Assembly (NCBI RefSeq): GCF_903166545.1
Contig: NZ_CAESCH010000001.1
Location: 1,244,001 to 1,308,000, forward strand
Origin: Metabacillus schmidteae
Lineage (GTDB): Bacteria > Bacillota > Bacilli > Bacillales > Bacillaceae
Direction: 5' to 3'
Length of the DNA stretch: 64,000 bases
Shown: positions 33,257 through 42,816 of the stretch, piece by piece
Numbering within the stretch: the first letter of the stretch is position 1
Layout of the letters: every line of letters starts with the position of its first letter
Program-made: the position numbers and the translations under genes
Notes under the pieces: model-generated
Database searches by the model: none
What the model saw: only the letters and a program-made list of their open reading frames with translations
What the model was told of the DNA's origin: nothing

Positions 33257-34048
33257 TTATTTTTGGCTTTGTTTTAGTTTTTGTCTACTTTTACGTACTT
33301 TATGTGTGTTTTCACACGTACTTCTTTTTCTTCCCATTTTAGGTGGACAAAATTTTTGCGACTCATGTGTTACTTCAAATAACTCATTGCATTCGTTACA
33401 TCTTCTTAAAGTAGCCTTATTCAAGATAGCTTTTGTTAATTGAAAGTAAGCTGTTTCCAAAAGATTTTTAAATCTAACACAGTGAAAAATTGTGTTGTCA
33501 TTCTCAATTTGTTCGTAAGACTCTTGCCATGTTTTCATTTCGTTAAGAACGTTTGTGATAACCGTTCCAACGCTTTTGCCCCGATTTGATGAAAGTATTG
33601 AATTATAATGCGTAGAAGGTTCAAATGGAAATTTACCTTCTTTGTTTTGTTTGTTTTGCAGTTCAAACCACAAATACAACAAATCCTTGTAATAGGAAAG
33701 TTTTTTAAAAAAAGGAATGGTATCCATTATTGTCGCTTTAACTTCCTTGTTAAATGGTATCTCCTGATGTTCAAGTGGTAGACCATAGATTTGAACGAAT
33801 TTCATTAAGGTATCATCTGAATTAATTTTTGCTATTTCGAGATATAAAAAAGGGGCATCTTTCAATGGGTTGAAAGTGAGGCAAGGTTTTAAAGGATCAT
33901 TTATTGCTTTAATTTGAAAAACATACTCTGGTTGTAAATACAATCGATCTACTCCCAATTCTTCGTCTGAGAGATTTTTAACTGTAATTTCTTTATAGTC
34001 CTGAAAAACAGTAAAAGTCGTTAAACATTTTATGCCATTCATTATCAT
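33257..34048 (-). CDS. Unknown protein with C-terminal CGNR-like zinc finger
   Basis: This 263-residue protein has no known fold over residues 1-205. A Cys-rich, basic end follows (CNECNELFEVTHESQKFCPPKMGRKRSTCENTH), close in layout to CGNR-type zinc fingers of DNA-binding regulators. It is read just before the integrase (21-bp gap, same strand), so it may control or assist integration or excision. Two alternative starts (MIMNG) are two codons apart. Function not known. Confidence 0.6.
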   Translation of the reverse strand: MIMNGIKCLTTFTVFQDYKEITVKNLSDEELGVDRLYLQPEYVFQIKAINDPLKPCLTFNPLKDAPFLYLEIAKINSDDTLMKFVQIYGLPLEHQEIPFNKEVKATIMDTIPFFKKLSYYKDLLYLWFELQNKQNKEGKFPFEPSTHYNSILSSNRGKSVGTVITNVLNEMKTWQESYEQIENDNTIFHCVRFKNLLETAYFQLTKAILNKATLRRCNECNELFEVTHESQKFCPPKMGRKRSTCENTHKVRKSRQKLKQSQK

Positions 34049-34287
34049 CGCTTCTTTCTATTGAATTGTTGTTAATACACTATCTATATAATGTCATATG
34101 TAAACCTCTAAGTCAATAAAATGTGGTGTACAATGTGTTGAGTTGGTTTTAACATTTTGAGATAAATAAGGTTAGTAATTTAAAGTATTGCCAAAATAAA
34201 ATTGTGCTGATACAATTAATCATGTTAATGTAAACCACAAAAATAAGATTTGTTGGTGTATTTTTTAAAACGAAAGGAGATATTATT

Positions 34288-34491
34288 ATGAACAACGAGA
34301 TTTTAACAGTTGAAGAGGTAGCCATTTATTTGAGAGTGTGTACAGATACGATTTACGATATGTGTCGTAGGAAGGAAATCCCTCATGTAAAGATGAAAAG
34401 GAGGTATGTTTTTCAGTTTGAAACAATAAAAAAATGGCTATGCGAACAAGAATCCTCGAATTGCACAACACACATAAATCCTCTATTATAA
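34288..34491 (+). CDS. xis: Excisionase-like HTH protein
   Basis: This 67-residue protein is a MerR-like winged helix of the excisionase DNA-binding type. It has ILTVEEVAIYLRVCTDTIYDMCRRKEIPHVKMKRRYVFQFETIKKWL, with the recognition helix about 18-30. AAAGGAGATATT precedes the ATG. Divergent from the integrase block, as Xis often is. It may direct excision or act as a regulator. Confidence 0.78.
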   Translation: MNNEILTVEEVAIYLRVCTDTIYDMCRRKEIPHVKMKRRYVFQFETIKKWLCEQESSNCTTHINPLL

Positions 34492-34920
34492 TTCTTTCCT
34501 AAAACCTTCAAAAAAATTCCAATTTATAACCTCAATCTGATATCACTTGATTCCGATAACTAACATAAAATATGAAAATCGGTAAGATAATATTATTAGA
34601 AACAATGATAAACAACATTCCTAATTTGAATCTTTTAATTAATTATGTGTATGAATTACAAAGAGTAATAGAATGTGAATAAGATGCCAACTATAATGGC
34701 ATTTGAAAGTTGTGTATTTAATATAAAAAAGTGGAGTGGAGGTCATTACAATATTCTTAATATATTATTGATAAGTTAATACTAACAGCAAAGTAAAAGA
34801 ATCCCATGGTTAAACATCATGGGTTTTTTTTATAGGTCAGATATGTGGTATGATTGACTAAATTCAACAAAATTTTACATTTTGATATAGTATAAAATAC
34901 GAGAAAATGGGAGGGGAAAT
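34492..34920. other. Gene-free gap with a terminator
   Basis: No credible gene in ~430 AT-rich bp. A terminator-like hairpin (CCCATG / CATGGG with T8) lies at about 34803-34833, ahead of the RloC-like gene, whose promoter should lie between it and 34920. Confidence 0.5.
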
Positions 34921-37476
34921 ATGAAAACAGCAGTTGATTTTTTGGCTGAGTGGGCAGGAGAAGAATCATGGAAGAATCACATTCTAAATATCGTTAAAGC
35001 AAAAGGGGAAATTAATTCATCGCAACTGTTGGTTGAAGTCCTACAATTAATGAAGGTTAAAGGAAAAGCTGATAAGGTTTCAGATTTAGGAAGCGAACCA
35101 TTGGAAAAAATGAGATTAATTATAAATGAAATAAATACTCCAATAAATATTAATGCCTTATCAACTGATGCTCAATTTACATTAGGGAAAAATCTAAATG
35201 TATTTTATGGGGAAAATGGCTCAGGAAAGTCATCTTATGTTCGTATGTTTCGAAAATTGGCTGATAACTATTTTACCTCCGAGAAGGATCTTACTATAAT
35301 ACCAAATGTTTATAAGGAAGAACTGACAGAAGAGTATGTACCACAGACGGTTGAAGTTACATATTTATTGGATGATAAAACGAATAAAGATCTTGTAGAC
35401 ATTAATAATCCACATAATGAACTAAGTAAGATTAATGTTTTCGATAGTGAATCTGTTCTTCCTTTGATTAATAGTGACCTTATTTTTAACTTACTCCCAA
35501 AAGGATTTGAGAAATTCCAATTAGTTTCAGGTTTGTTGGACACTTTACGTAATGAAGTTTCAGAGGTTATTGATGGTAAGAAGAATAAACAAGAAATATT
35601 ATTCTCCGATTCTTCTTTTGACTTTATACGGGAAGAGCTTAATAGAATTATGGGGGAAGTTAAAGATTCAAAGGATATAAAAGATTTTCTTTGTAGTAAT
35701 TATCCAAGAAGCGATTCGTATGAAGTCGTAGTTAAAGAAATTGATCTTCAAATTAAGGAATTAGAATCTGCTAATCCAAAGGATAAAATTATTATATTAA
35801 CAGCACAAAGAACAAAACTTATCTCAATTAAACAATCATTAACAAAATTATCAACAATGTTAAGTCGAGATAATATAGATAAAGTCAATACATTAATCAA
35901 AGACTATGAGCAAAAGGTACAGGAGGAACGTGAGTATAATGAAGATTTCCAAAAAAATGTCTCTTTTCTTGAAGAAGTAAACCAAGAATGGTTTTCATTT
36001 ATCAAGATGGGCAAAAAATATTATGAATCTATTAATATTGATCAAGTTCATAAAGGTGAATCTTGTATTTTTTGTAGTCAAGCTCTGGATTCCAACAGTG
36101 TTAAGGTTATAGAAAGCAATTTTAATCATATTGCAAAGAGTAATGGAGGAGTATTAAACTCGATTGAAAAAGAACTTCTAAAATACAATATTGAGAGCAT
36201 TGGGGTTAATTTTTCTGATGAAGAGACAGCATTATTTGAAAGTGAAAAGTTTTTAGGGAGAGTTAAATCAACTATTCAATTAGTAAACCGCAATAAAGAA
36301 TTATTTAGTACACTTCTTAATTCAAGAAAAATTATCTCTGATCAGTTGATTTTGGATGTATCCGATGTTGTAGAGGAAATTAATCAGGAAATAAAGGCTT
36401 TAGAAAATAGAATAGACAATCTAAAGAAAACGAGTACAGAAGCAGGCGATATTACTGATTCACGCAAGGCTTTAAAAGAAACCTTGAAGAAAAATGAAAA
36501 ACTTCATGCTTCAATCGATTCCTTAATAGAATGGTTTGATATTCAGAAAAGTATTAAAGAATATAGTAAAGCAAAAAGTAAATTTTCCACAAATTCTTTG
36601 ACACAGAAACAATCTGAGGCTTTCCAAAAAATAATACAAGGTGAGTATTTTGAAATATTTGAACGCTTTGCACAAGAGCTTAAAGTGTCAAATGTTAATC
36701 TAAAACTAATACCCAAAAAGGGAAAAACTTTAAGAAAAAAGTTTGTTACCTCTGAAGAATATAAGGTATCGCAAATTATGAGTGAAGGTGAACAAAAAGC
36801 CGTAGCGATGGCTGAGTTTGCTACTGACTTAACTATACGTAAAGATTTTAATACAGTTCTTTTTGATGATCCTGTGACTTCATTAGACTATAAACGGTCA
36901 GAAATTATTGCTAATTTGATTTATAAATTGTCAATGAATAGGCAGGTTATTGTTTTTACGCACAATATTATGTTTTATTACTATCTCTATAACGCCTGTG
37001 CAAAGGATAAAAATAAAGAAAACAAGTTCTTCAAGGTTGACGAATTTGACAGGTGGAATAAAGGAATTGTATCTGAGTCTTTCAGTGGAAGATTGGAGAC
37101 TTTAAAAGAAGTAATGGGTAAATTAAAAAATCAAGCACAATTTATAAATTCTAAATCATGTGTGGGTGATGCATTAGAGGAAGCATTAAAGAAAGTATAT
37201 TCTGATATCCGAACATGGTGTGAATTAATTGTAGAGGAAGGCTTTTTTAATAGTGTTATTCGGAGATATGAAGCAAATATTATGTTCACAAAACTTAAAG
37301 AGATTAAAGGGAGTTTTGTAGACGAATTAGAAACAGTAAGTGAGTTATTTGATAGATCATGCCGTTGGATGGCAGGGCATAGCCAATCTACTGAAACTCA
37401 GCATGTTCGGGCAAATAAAGAGGCGTTTAATGTTGATATGAAATACATCAATCTGCTTTATGATCATTATAAGTAA
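34921..37476 (+). CDS. RloC/PrrC-like ABC-type ATPase with zinc hook
   Basis: This 851-residue protein has Walker A GENGSGKSS (about 97-105), a long coiled-coil middle interrupted by a zinc-hook CIFC (Cys382, Cys385), an ABC signature MSEGEQKA (620-627) and Walker B DDPVTSLD (649-656). The C-terminal ~150 residues contain R781/R782-Y-E784 and H820. This arrangement recalls the Arg-Glu-His triad of PrrC/RloC anticodon nucleases, which cut tRNA after phage attack on restriction systems. The nuclease role is an inference; other ATPases share the same body. Stands alone between two terminators. Confidence 0.65.
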   Translation: MKTAVDFLAEWAGEESWKNHILNIVKAKGEINSSQLLVEVLQLMKVKGKADKVSDLGSEPLEKMRLIINEINTPININALSTDAQFTLGKNLNVFYGENGSGKSSYVRMFRKLADNYFTSEKDLTIIPNVYKEELTEEYVPQTVEVTYLLDDKTNKDLVDINNPHNELSKINVFDSESVLPLINSDLIFNLLPKGFEKFQLVSGLLDTLRNEVSEVIDGKKNKQEILFSDSSFDFIREELNRIMGEVKDSKDIKDFLCSNYPRSDSYEVVVKEIDLQIKELESANPKDKIIILTAQRTKLISIKQSLTKLSTMLSRDNIDKVNTLIKDYEQKVQEEREYNEDFQKNVSFLEEVNQEWFSFIKMGKKYYESINIDQVHKGESCIFCSQALDSNSVKVIESNFNHIAKSNGGVLNSIEKELLKYNIESIGVNFSDEETALFESEKFLGRVKSTIQLVNRNKELFSTLLNSRKIISDQLILDVSDVVEEINQEIKALENRIDNLKKTSTEAGDITDSRKALKETLKKNEKLHASIDSLIEWFDIQKSIKEYSKAKSKFSTNSLTQKQSEAFQKIIQGEYFEIFERFAQELKVSNVNLKLIPKKGKTLRKKFVTSEEYKVSQIMSEGEQKAVAMAEFATDLTIRKDFNTVLFDDPVTSLDYKRSEIIANLIYKLSMNRQVIVFTHNIMFYYYLYNACAKDKNKENKFFKVDEFDRWNKGIVSESFSGRLETLKEVMGKLKNQAQFINSKSCVGDALEEALKKVYSDIRTWCELIVEEGFFNSVIRRYEANIMFTKLKEIKGSFVDELETVSELFDRSCRWMAGHSQSTETQHVRANKEAFNVDMKYINLLYDHYK

Positions 37477-37588
37477 TCACCAAATGAACTATTTTATCTT
37501 AAATAAATAGTAAAGTGAGTGAAAGAAAAGTGGAATATTCGATATGGACATTAAGTGGTAGATTTTGCGGATAGGTAATTGAAATCAG

Positions 37589-37820
37589 ATTTACAATGAA
37601 ACTGGCAATCATATTGGTTATATTGATGATGATAGAATTTACTTAGTAAGAACAGGAAAAAGTAGTAGGTGAGTGCTATATAAATGACACGGTTGGACTA
37701 AGAACATCAAAATCATATCCAGTTAGAAGAGTAAGAGGGATGAGAGGTTCAAGATGTTTTGGTAGACGAGGAAATATAGGGGCTATTAATCCTGGAGGAT
37801 GGAAAGATCCTGAATTCTAA
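37589..37820 (+). pseudogene. Decayed small gene
   Basis: Frame one reads IYNETGNHIGYIDDDRIY then stops. A shifted frame continues GECYINDTVGLRTSKSYPV... to GGWKDPEF and a stop at about 37820, just before a terminator. The Gly/Arg-rich reading looks protein-like but has no single open frame. Family not recognised. Confidence 0.35.
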
Positions 37821-37827
37821 GATTTAA

Positions 37828-37873
37828 AGAAGCACTTTCCAATTTATTATGCAGGGTAAGTGCTTCTTTTTAT
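37828..37873 (+). terminator. Terminator
   Basis: AGAAGCACTT (37828-37837) / AAGTGCTTCT (37858-37867), T-run. Confidence 0.8.
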
Positions 37874-37930
37874 TGAATAAATATAATCGAAATATAAGTA
37901 GATGCTACAACCACTATTGGAGTGAAAAGA

Positions 37931-38761
37931 ATGCTGACTCTCGAAGATTACATAGCAAAAAGAAAGCGTGAAGATAAATTAAATGAATTTGAAATTGACT
38001 CCAGAATGGATAACATGAGGATATGTGTTAATTATGTATTTGAATATTATAATCAGTATTTAAACATTGATGAATTGGAGCAGAGAACATTTTTAAATGG
38101 GGAACGGTTGGAGAAACTCAGAAAGCAATTGGAACCATATTATGCTGATATCCAGGATTGGCTTGTAAATATATATAATGATCACGATAAACAGATACAT
38201 CGTTCAATTATTAGCTTTTTGAAAAAAGACGATCTGTTTTTTTTGTATAATACAGAAAATGAATTTAGAAGTTGTTCATACGATTGTTATGCTCAATTGA
38301 TTAAAAAGAACTCATTTTTAAAAGATCAGAACGAGATGCTATTTTTGTTTATTAAAGATTACCATAGTATTCAAAGCCAAAAGCATACTAATGCTACTTC
38401 AGTTTTTTTAACTGAGGAGATAAATGAGTGGTTAGATAAAACTTCGCTAAAATATAAAGTAAACATTTGGGCCTTTGCCTCAGATTATGTAGAACGTTTT
38501 TCTGAGGATGATTCTTTATGGCCATCAAAACATAAAATTAAAAATAAAGAAAACTGGCGACCATATATTTATGATTTTACACAAAAGACTAATCTGTTTA
38601 ATCTGAATACGCTGTACACCAGAGTATCAAAAAAACCGTTTATTAAAGGGAAAAAGCAGTTCCTCGAAATAATAATGATGTATATTTGGTTACATGATAT
38701 TTGGGGTGATGAAGATAATTATTGGGAGGAATACTTTGCTAAGTTTGTTAAGACCTTGTAA
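37931..38761 (+). CDS. Unknown protein, first gene of the Septu-like operon
   Basis: This 276-residue, largely helical and aromatic-rich protein has no motif I can assign. Notable are an N-terminal charged stretch (LEDYIAKRKREDKLNEFEID), a central CSYDCYAQL pair and a Trp/Asp-rich end (IWLHDIWGDEDNYWEEY). The ATG is chosen because GGAGTG lies 9 bp before it; an upstream GTG (37922) is possible. The ATPase gene follows after 38 bp, so all three genes seem to be one transcript. It may be an accessory or sensor of the defence pair. Confidence 0.55.
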   Translation: MLTLEDYIAKRKREDKLNEFEIDSRMDNMRICVNYVFEYYNQYLNIDELEQRTFLNGERLEKLRKQLEPYYADIQDWLVNIYNDHDKQIHRSIISFLKKDDLFFLYNTENEFRSCSYDCYAQLIKKNSFLKDQNEMLFLFIKDYHSIQSQKHTNATSVFLTEEINEWLDKTSLKYKVNIWAFASDYVERFSEDDSLWPSKHKIKNKENWRPYIYDFTQKTNLFNLNTLYTRVSKKPFIKGKKQFLEIIMMYIWLHDIWGDEDNYWEEYFAKFVKTL

Positions 38762-38799
38762 AAATCAAAAACAATTACCGTTTAGAAAGTAGGTATAAC

Positions 38800-40236
38800 A
38801 TGCAATTGGAATCCTTATTTATTAAAGAATATAAATTGCTAAGAAATTGCACAGTAATATTTGTTCCTGAAGGCGGATATCCCGATCATTACTATGATTA
38901 TTTTAGCAACAACAATTTCACCATTTTAGTAGGGGAAAATGGGAATGGGAAAACAACCTTAATGAGTTTTATTGCAAAAATGTTTAATGATTTACAAAGA
39001 TTTCACGACAGAATTTCTTCTGACTTTTGTTTGAAATACAAAATCGAACAGAATCATGAAAAAAAGGCAGTTACAATTGAGAAAGAAAATGAAAATGTGT
39101 TTATTACAGTAGAAAATTCCATACCAAAATCTGTGTTGTTGGAGCTACATCCCAAACAAGGATACATAATAAAAGAAAATCAAATTCAATTTGAAAACAA
39201 GGTAACTTATGATGTAATTAGGCCATATCTACCATCGGCAATAATCACATCTGTTTTTTCCTTTCATGGAGAATATCCTACTGAAAGACCATTAAACTTT
39301 ATAGGAGATAGAATAATTGAGAATTACGATATTTCAAAAGTTTATGGTGCAAATCATTATGGATTTTCTTCTCTTTCAAAGGGAATATCCAGATTTATAG
39401 AAACCTACAGGAACAATACCTCTGTAGTGGAGGAATTACTGTATTTATTAAATATAAAATTTGATAACAAAGTTTTAATTCGTGAGCGTTTTACAACTTT
39501 ACCTTCTTACGGTCTTGATGTAGATGATGAAGAGTTTGATGATCTATTTTCTGAAGAAGATAGAATATTGAGGAATGAGTATCTTTCATTAGAAAAACTT
39601 ACTGAGAAATATTCAACAAATGATGACGGTTGGATTGAGGTATGTGAGGAAAACTATGATTTGTTCCAAAGATACGAAAAAGAGGAAATCATATATATGA
39701 ACGATATAGCATTTGAAAAAGATGGCGAACACATATCCTTGAAGAATATGAGTTCTGGTGAAAAGATGTTTTTCATGAGAATCCTCTCTTTATTATCCTC
39801 TATAGAGGATAACGCATTGATAATTATTGAGGAACCAGAATTGCATTTGAATCCTTCATGGAATAAGCAGATTATTACTATGCTACAAATGTTATTCGGA
39901 AATTATAAAGTGCATTTCTTAATATCTACCCATAGTTACGCTTTTATTAATACAGTGTTTCCTGAAAATATTCTTTTTGCTAATCAAAAAAGTTTTATCA
40001 ACCCCGATCCAAATATAAATACTTTTTTGGCGAATGAAGTTGAAATAAGCAACCAGTTTTTTGCTAATTCAAAAAAAGTAAATTATGTTGAAAATAAACT
40101 TTGGAACAAGGTTAGCATCGCAAGCGATGATGAATTAGAGGAGATTCTTGGGTATTTAGGTGAATCGTACACCAAATTCAAACTATTTAATATTATGTTG
40201 GGAAAACAAGGGACTAAAACAGATGTGGAAGGTTGA
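38800..40236 (+). CDS. ptuA: PtuA-like AAA/ABC-type ATPase (Septu-like)
   Basis: This 478-residue protein has Walker A GENGNGKTT (45-53, Lys51), an insert of about 260 residues, signature MSSGEKMF (317-324), Walker B IIIEEPELHLNP (Glu344/345) and a switch His in STHSYAF. It is the ATPase shape of Septu PtuA and of OLD-like proteins without a Toprim domain. The HNH nuclease gene overlaps its end by 14 bp, which is the usual arrangement of Septu type I. The ATPase likely senses phage infection and controls the nuclease. Confidence 0.72.
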   Translation: MQLESLFIKEYKLLRNCTVIFVPEGGYPDHYYDYFSNNNFTILVGENGNGKTTLMSFIAKMFNDLQRFHDRISSDFCLKYKIEQNHEKKAVTIEKENENVFITVENSIPKSVLLELHPKQGYIIKENQIQFENKVTYDVIRPYLPSAIITSVFSFHGEYPTERPLNFIGDRIIENYDISKVYGANHYGFSSLSKGISRFIETYRNNTSVVEELLYLLNIKFDNKVLIRERFTTLPSYGLDVDDEEFDDLFSEEDRILRNEYLSLEKLTEKYSTNDDGWIEVCEENYDLFQRYEKEEIIYMNDIAFEKDGEHISLKNMSSGEKMFFMRILSLLSSIEDNALIIIEEPELHLNPSWNKQIITMLQMLFGNYKVHFLISTHSYAFINTVFPENILFANQKSFINPDPNINTFLANEVEISNQFFANSKKVNYVENKLWNKVSIASDDELEEILGYLGESYTKFKLFNIMLGKQGTKTDVEG

Positions 40237-41236
40237 GAATAGCACAAATACACAATACCTAATTAAATTTGAGTCAGAGATTATTCTCCCATTCTTTAAT
40301 ATGATAAGTGATGTTGTTATTGAGATAGAACAGGGTGAAATTATTTTACCTTTAGAAAAAACAGATATTTGGAAATACACAGAGCATTTTCGTAAAGCAT
40401 CAGTGGATCAAAAAAATTTATTTACTTATATTATGCAAAAAACAGTATCAGGAGAAAAATTACAAGATCTTTTTTACTCCATTGTAGTAACTTTTGATTC
40501 ATCCTATGTGGAGCAAATCTATTTATTATATAAACAACAAAACAAAGAGATTCTTGATGGAAATTATGATATTCCGCAAATACAAGTTGATGATATCTTC
40601 AAGAGTATATTTGTAATTTATTATTACAATACATTTTTTGCAGATGACTATGTATGGATGACTTTAGCGGGAGAAACGTACAATAGAAAAGAATTTCACA
40701 GAAACTTTAAGTTGGAAAATAAAATGGCTGTTTGTCCTTATTGCGATGTTGATACTGCTGTAGCGGGTTCAAATAATAACGTAGAACATTTTTTGCCAAA
40801 ATCAAAGTACCCCTTAATAGCAATGAATCCATTAAATTTATTATCTTCTTGTTATGCATGTAATAAAGCTGATGAAGGAAAAGGAGATCGAATCCCAGAA
40901 GTTCCAATAGTGTCTCCGTATAATGAAAATATAGGTGATTTTGCAAAATTTGAGGTTGATTTTTTATCGAAAAAAATCACATTAATAAATTCAGGCAGAC
41001 AGGAACATCATAACTATTTTAAATTTCTACAGTTATATTCGAGATACTCAGATCGTATGGTTTTTGAAAGTGTAGACCATGAAGCTAATAGTTTGTTTGA
41101 AACACTAACCAATTCTGGTTCACCTACATTAAAAGAAATAGATTTATATATTCAAAGAAGAGAAAAAATGAACAATTTGTCACTTGCTCTAAGGTCGATT
41201 ATTAGTAATTATCCGATGTACAAGACCTTTAAATAA
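40223..41236 (+). CDS. ptuB: PtuB-like HNH endonuclease (Septu-like)
   Basis: This 337-residue protein has an HNH domain with CPYC (Cys171, Cys174), NNVEHFLPKSKYP (Glu188-His189) and SCYACNKADEGKG (Cys210, Cys213, Asn214). It has the four-cysteine zinc form found in PtuB. The ATG at 40223 overlaps ptuA by 14 bp. A longer frame from 40160 would overlap by 77 bp. The N-terminal ~160 residues are not in classical PtuB (about 240 residues) and are unexplained. It should cut DNA (or tRNA, in some retron-linked relatives) when released by the ATPase. Confidence 0.72.
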   Translation: MWKVENSTNTQYLIKFESEIILPFFNMISDVVIEIEQGEIILPLEKTDIWKYTEHFRKASVDQKNLFTYIMQKTVSGEKLQDLFYSIVVTFDSSYVEQIYLLYKQQNKEILDGNYDIPQIQVDDIFKSIFVIYYYNTFFADDYVWMTLAGETYNRKEFHRNFKLENKMAVCPYCDVDTAVAGSNNNVEHFLPKSKYPLIAMNPLNLLSSCYACNKADEGKGDRIPEVPIVSPYNENIGDFAKFEVDFLSKKITLINSGRQEHHNYFKFLQLYSRYSDRMVFESVDHEANSLFETLTNSGSPTLKEIDLYIQRREKMNNLSLALRSIISNYPMYKTFK

Positions 41237-42105
41237 TATAATGTTAATAAGGAGTAAGAACTTCTTGCTTTTTTTACCTTGCATCTATTATGTCTTTTCG
41301 CAATTTAGTTCTTCCCTATGTAATTCAAGTTCGTACCTGAACAGGGGAGAATGCGGGAGCAATTACAACATTATGTATGATTACTTTAGAAGAATCGGGA
41401 TACGTGCCGTTGTTACGTTTTCTCGGTTCTTTTTTGTGTGCATTAAAAAATGGCGAAAAAGAGAGGGGATGGTTTGAGTTAAATGGTGGATAAGTGTGAA
41501 TAAGAGGAAAAGGAAACACTGCAATATCAACAGTATATACACAGATTAGGGATAAGGTTAGAGGAAAAGCATGGGGAAGAGCGAAGAAATGTTAGATATC
41601 AACAGGTAATAAACAAGTAAGAAAAAGGCGTGGAGAAAAGCCTGAAAAAAACGTCTGATTAACCATCTTTTGACCTTAATCCTTGCCTCTACTACGGAAA
41701 AACTTAACTAAATTTTCACCTTACTTTCTGTTCCGTTATCGTACAATTTTTCCACCCGAAAGGTTGGTTTTGGGGAAGAACTTGAAATACAGGAAAGAGA
41801 TAAGGTTTAAGGTGAGAAAGAGCGTAGGCAAGCGGGAGAATGGTTTGAGGGGGATTAGAGAAGATATGGGGAGATAACAACTTAATTACAAAGAGATATA
41901 GTAGCCGAAAAGGGATTTAGGGGGTGAGGGTTTAGCAGGAAAATTGAGGAGTTTGATAATGCTTTTCCTGATGTTATCTTTGTGATTATTCCAAATCCAA
42001 AAGAACCAAGAGTAAAGGTGAGGGCTATGTGGACTACTGTAAGCAATAAGGAGTAAAACCTAAAGATTTAAAGCGAGAAGAAATAGAAGATTTGCTTGAA
42101 TACTA
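41237..42105. other. Gene-poor region with decayed reading frames
   Basis: A weak terminator (AGTAAG/CTTGCT plus T7, about 41251-41276) follows ptuB. From about 41440 to 41640, and again from about 41760 to 41940, the + strand is strikingly purine-rich. From 41950 to about 42056 a frame reads FDNAFPDVIFVIIPNPKEPRV... and stops, then KPKDLKREEIEDLLEY, a gene broken by one or two stops. No intact gene was found. Confidence 0.45.
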
Positions 42106-42192
42106 AAATCAAAAGTGGATAAATGTCATTTTCAAACAAAATGCCTTACCGCATTCAAATAAAAAAAGAACTGAGATGAAACATCAGTCCTT

Positions 42193-42699
42193 TTAGACGA
42201 TTTGTTTAACAGTCTCTTTAGCAATCATTTCTACACCTTTTTTCAAAACCTCTGGATTACGTGTAGCTATAAAGATTGCACTTCCTGCAAGAATTGTTCC
42301 TATGCCACCAGCTACCATTACAACTTTCAAAGTGTGCTTTCTATTGGAATCAACCTCTTCTTTTAAACGATCAAGTATTATATCTATTTCTTTATCTACT
42401 TTTTCCTTATCCTCAGGAGTATTTGCATTCTCTGCTTGTTTCATCAACCCTTTCATACGATAATCCAATGCTTCCATATATTTATTACTGGAAGATTTAT
42501 GGCTATCAATAAAAGTCTTTAAACCTTCAACAAATGTTTTGTAAGTTATATTAGATTCCTTTAAGAATTCCTTGAGAATTTCCTTTTCAATTTGACCTTG
42601 TATGTTCATTTCTATCAATGTCTTTATGTCGTCATTAGTCAGGTGATCTGGATCTATTCCCTTTTTTTGAATTTTCTTCAACAATACCTCGTTTTCCAT
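42193..42699 (-). CDS. Membrane-anchored helical protein, unknown
   Basis: This 168-residue protein has a long charged helical N-terminus and one hydrophobic segment near the C-terminus (about 126-145, VVMVAGGIGTILAGSAIFIA). The short tail ends KKGVEMIAKETVKQIV. It shares a transcript with the peptide at 42703-42792 and the HTH gene. ACAAGGAGTGTGAT is its ribosome site. Family not recognised; a phage-element membrane protein or effector is possible. Confidence 0.6.
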   Translation of the reverse strand: MENEVLLKKIQKKGIDPDHLTNDDIKTLIEMNIQGQIEKEILKEFLKESNITYKTFVEGLKTFIDSHKSSSNKYMEALDYRMKGLMKQAENANTPEDKEKVDKEIDIILDRLKEEVDSNRKHTLKVVMVAGGIGTILAGSAIFIATRNPEVLKKGVEMIAKETVKQIV

Positions 42700-42702
42700 A
42701 TC

Positions 42703-42792
42703 TTAATCACACTCCTTGTTTTTTTCTTTCATAGTTTCTAAAAAGAATTGAATCACTAATGGTAATACAGCTATTAAAATGTTTAATTCCAA
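42703..42792 (-). CDS. 29-residue hydrophobic peptide
   Basis: A TTG-started frame behind ACAGGAAAA encodes a short membrane-helix peptide (ELNILIAVLPLVIQFFLET) with a charged MKEKNKECD tail. Its end contains the ribosome site of the next gene. Size and layout resemble small holin-like or type I toxin peptides, but no family is assigned. Confidence 0.4.
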   Translation of the reverse strand: MELNILIAVLPLVIQFFLETMKEKNKECD

Positions 42793-42816
42793 TTTTCCTG
42801 TATTAGCCTTGTGTTA

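Noticed and set aside
38800..41236. Retron-associated ATPase/HNH pair (Ec78-like)
   Set aside because: No reverse transcriptase or msr/msd-like sequence was found near the pair; the only reverse transcriptase in the window belongs to the intron 27 kb away.
41241..41477. 78-residue frame after ptuB, and the frame 41683-41877
   Set aside because: The first overlaps a terminator-like hairpin, lacks a ribosome site and lies in compositionally skewed DNA; the second is a Lys/Arg-rich reading of purine-rich sequence.
42703..42792. Firm call of a type I toxin
   Set aside because: Only size and hydrophobicity support it; no antisense RNA promoter was identified, so it is kept as an unnamed peptide.
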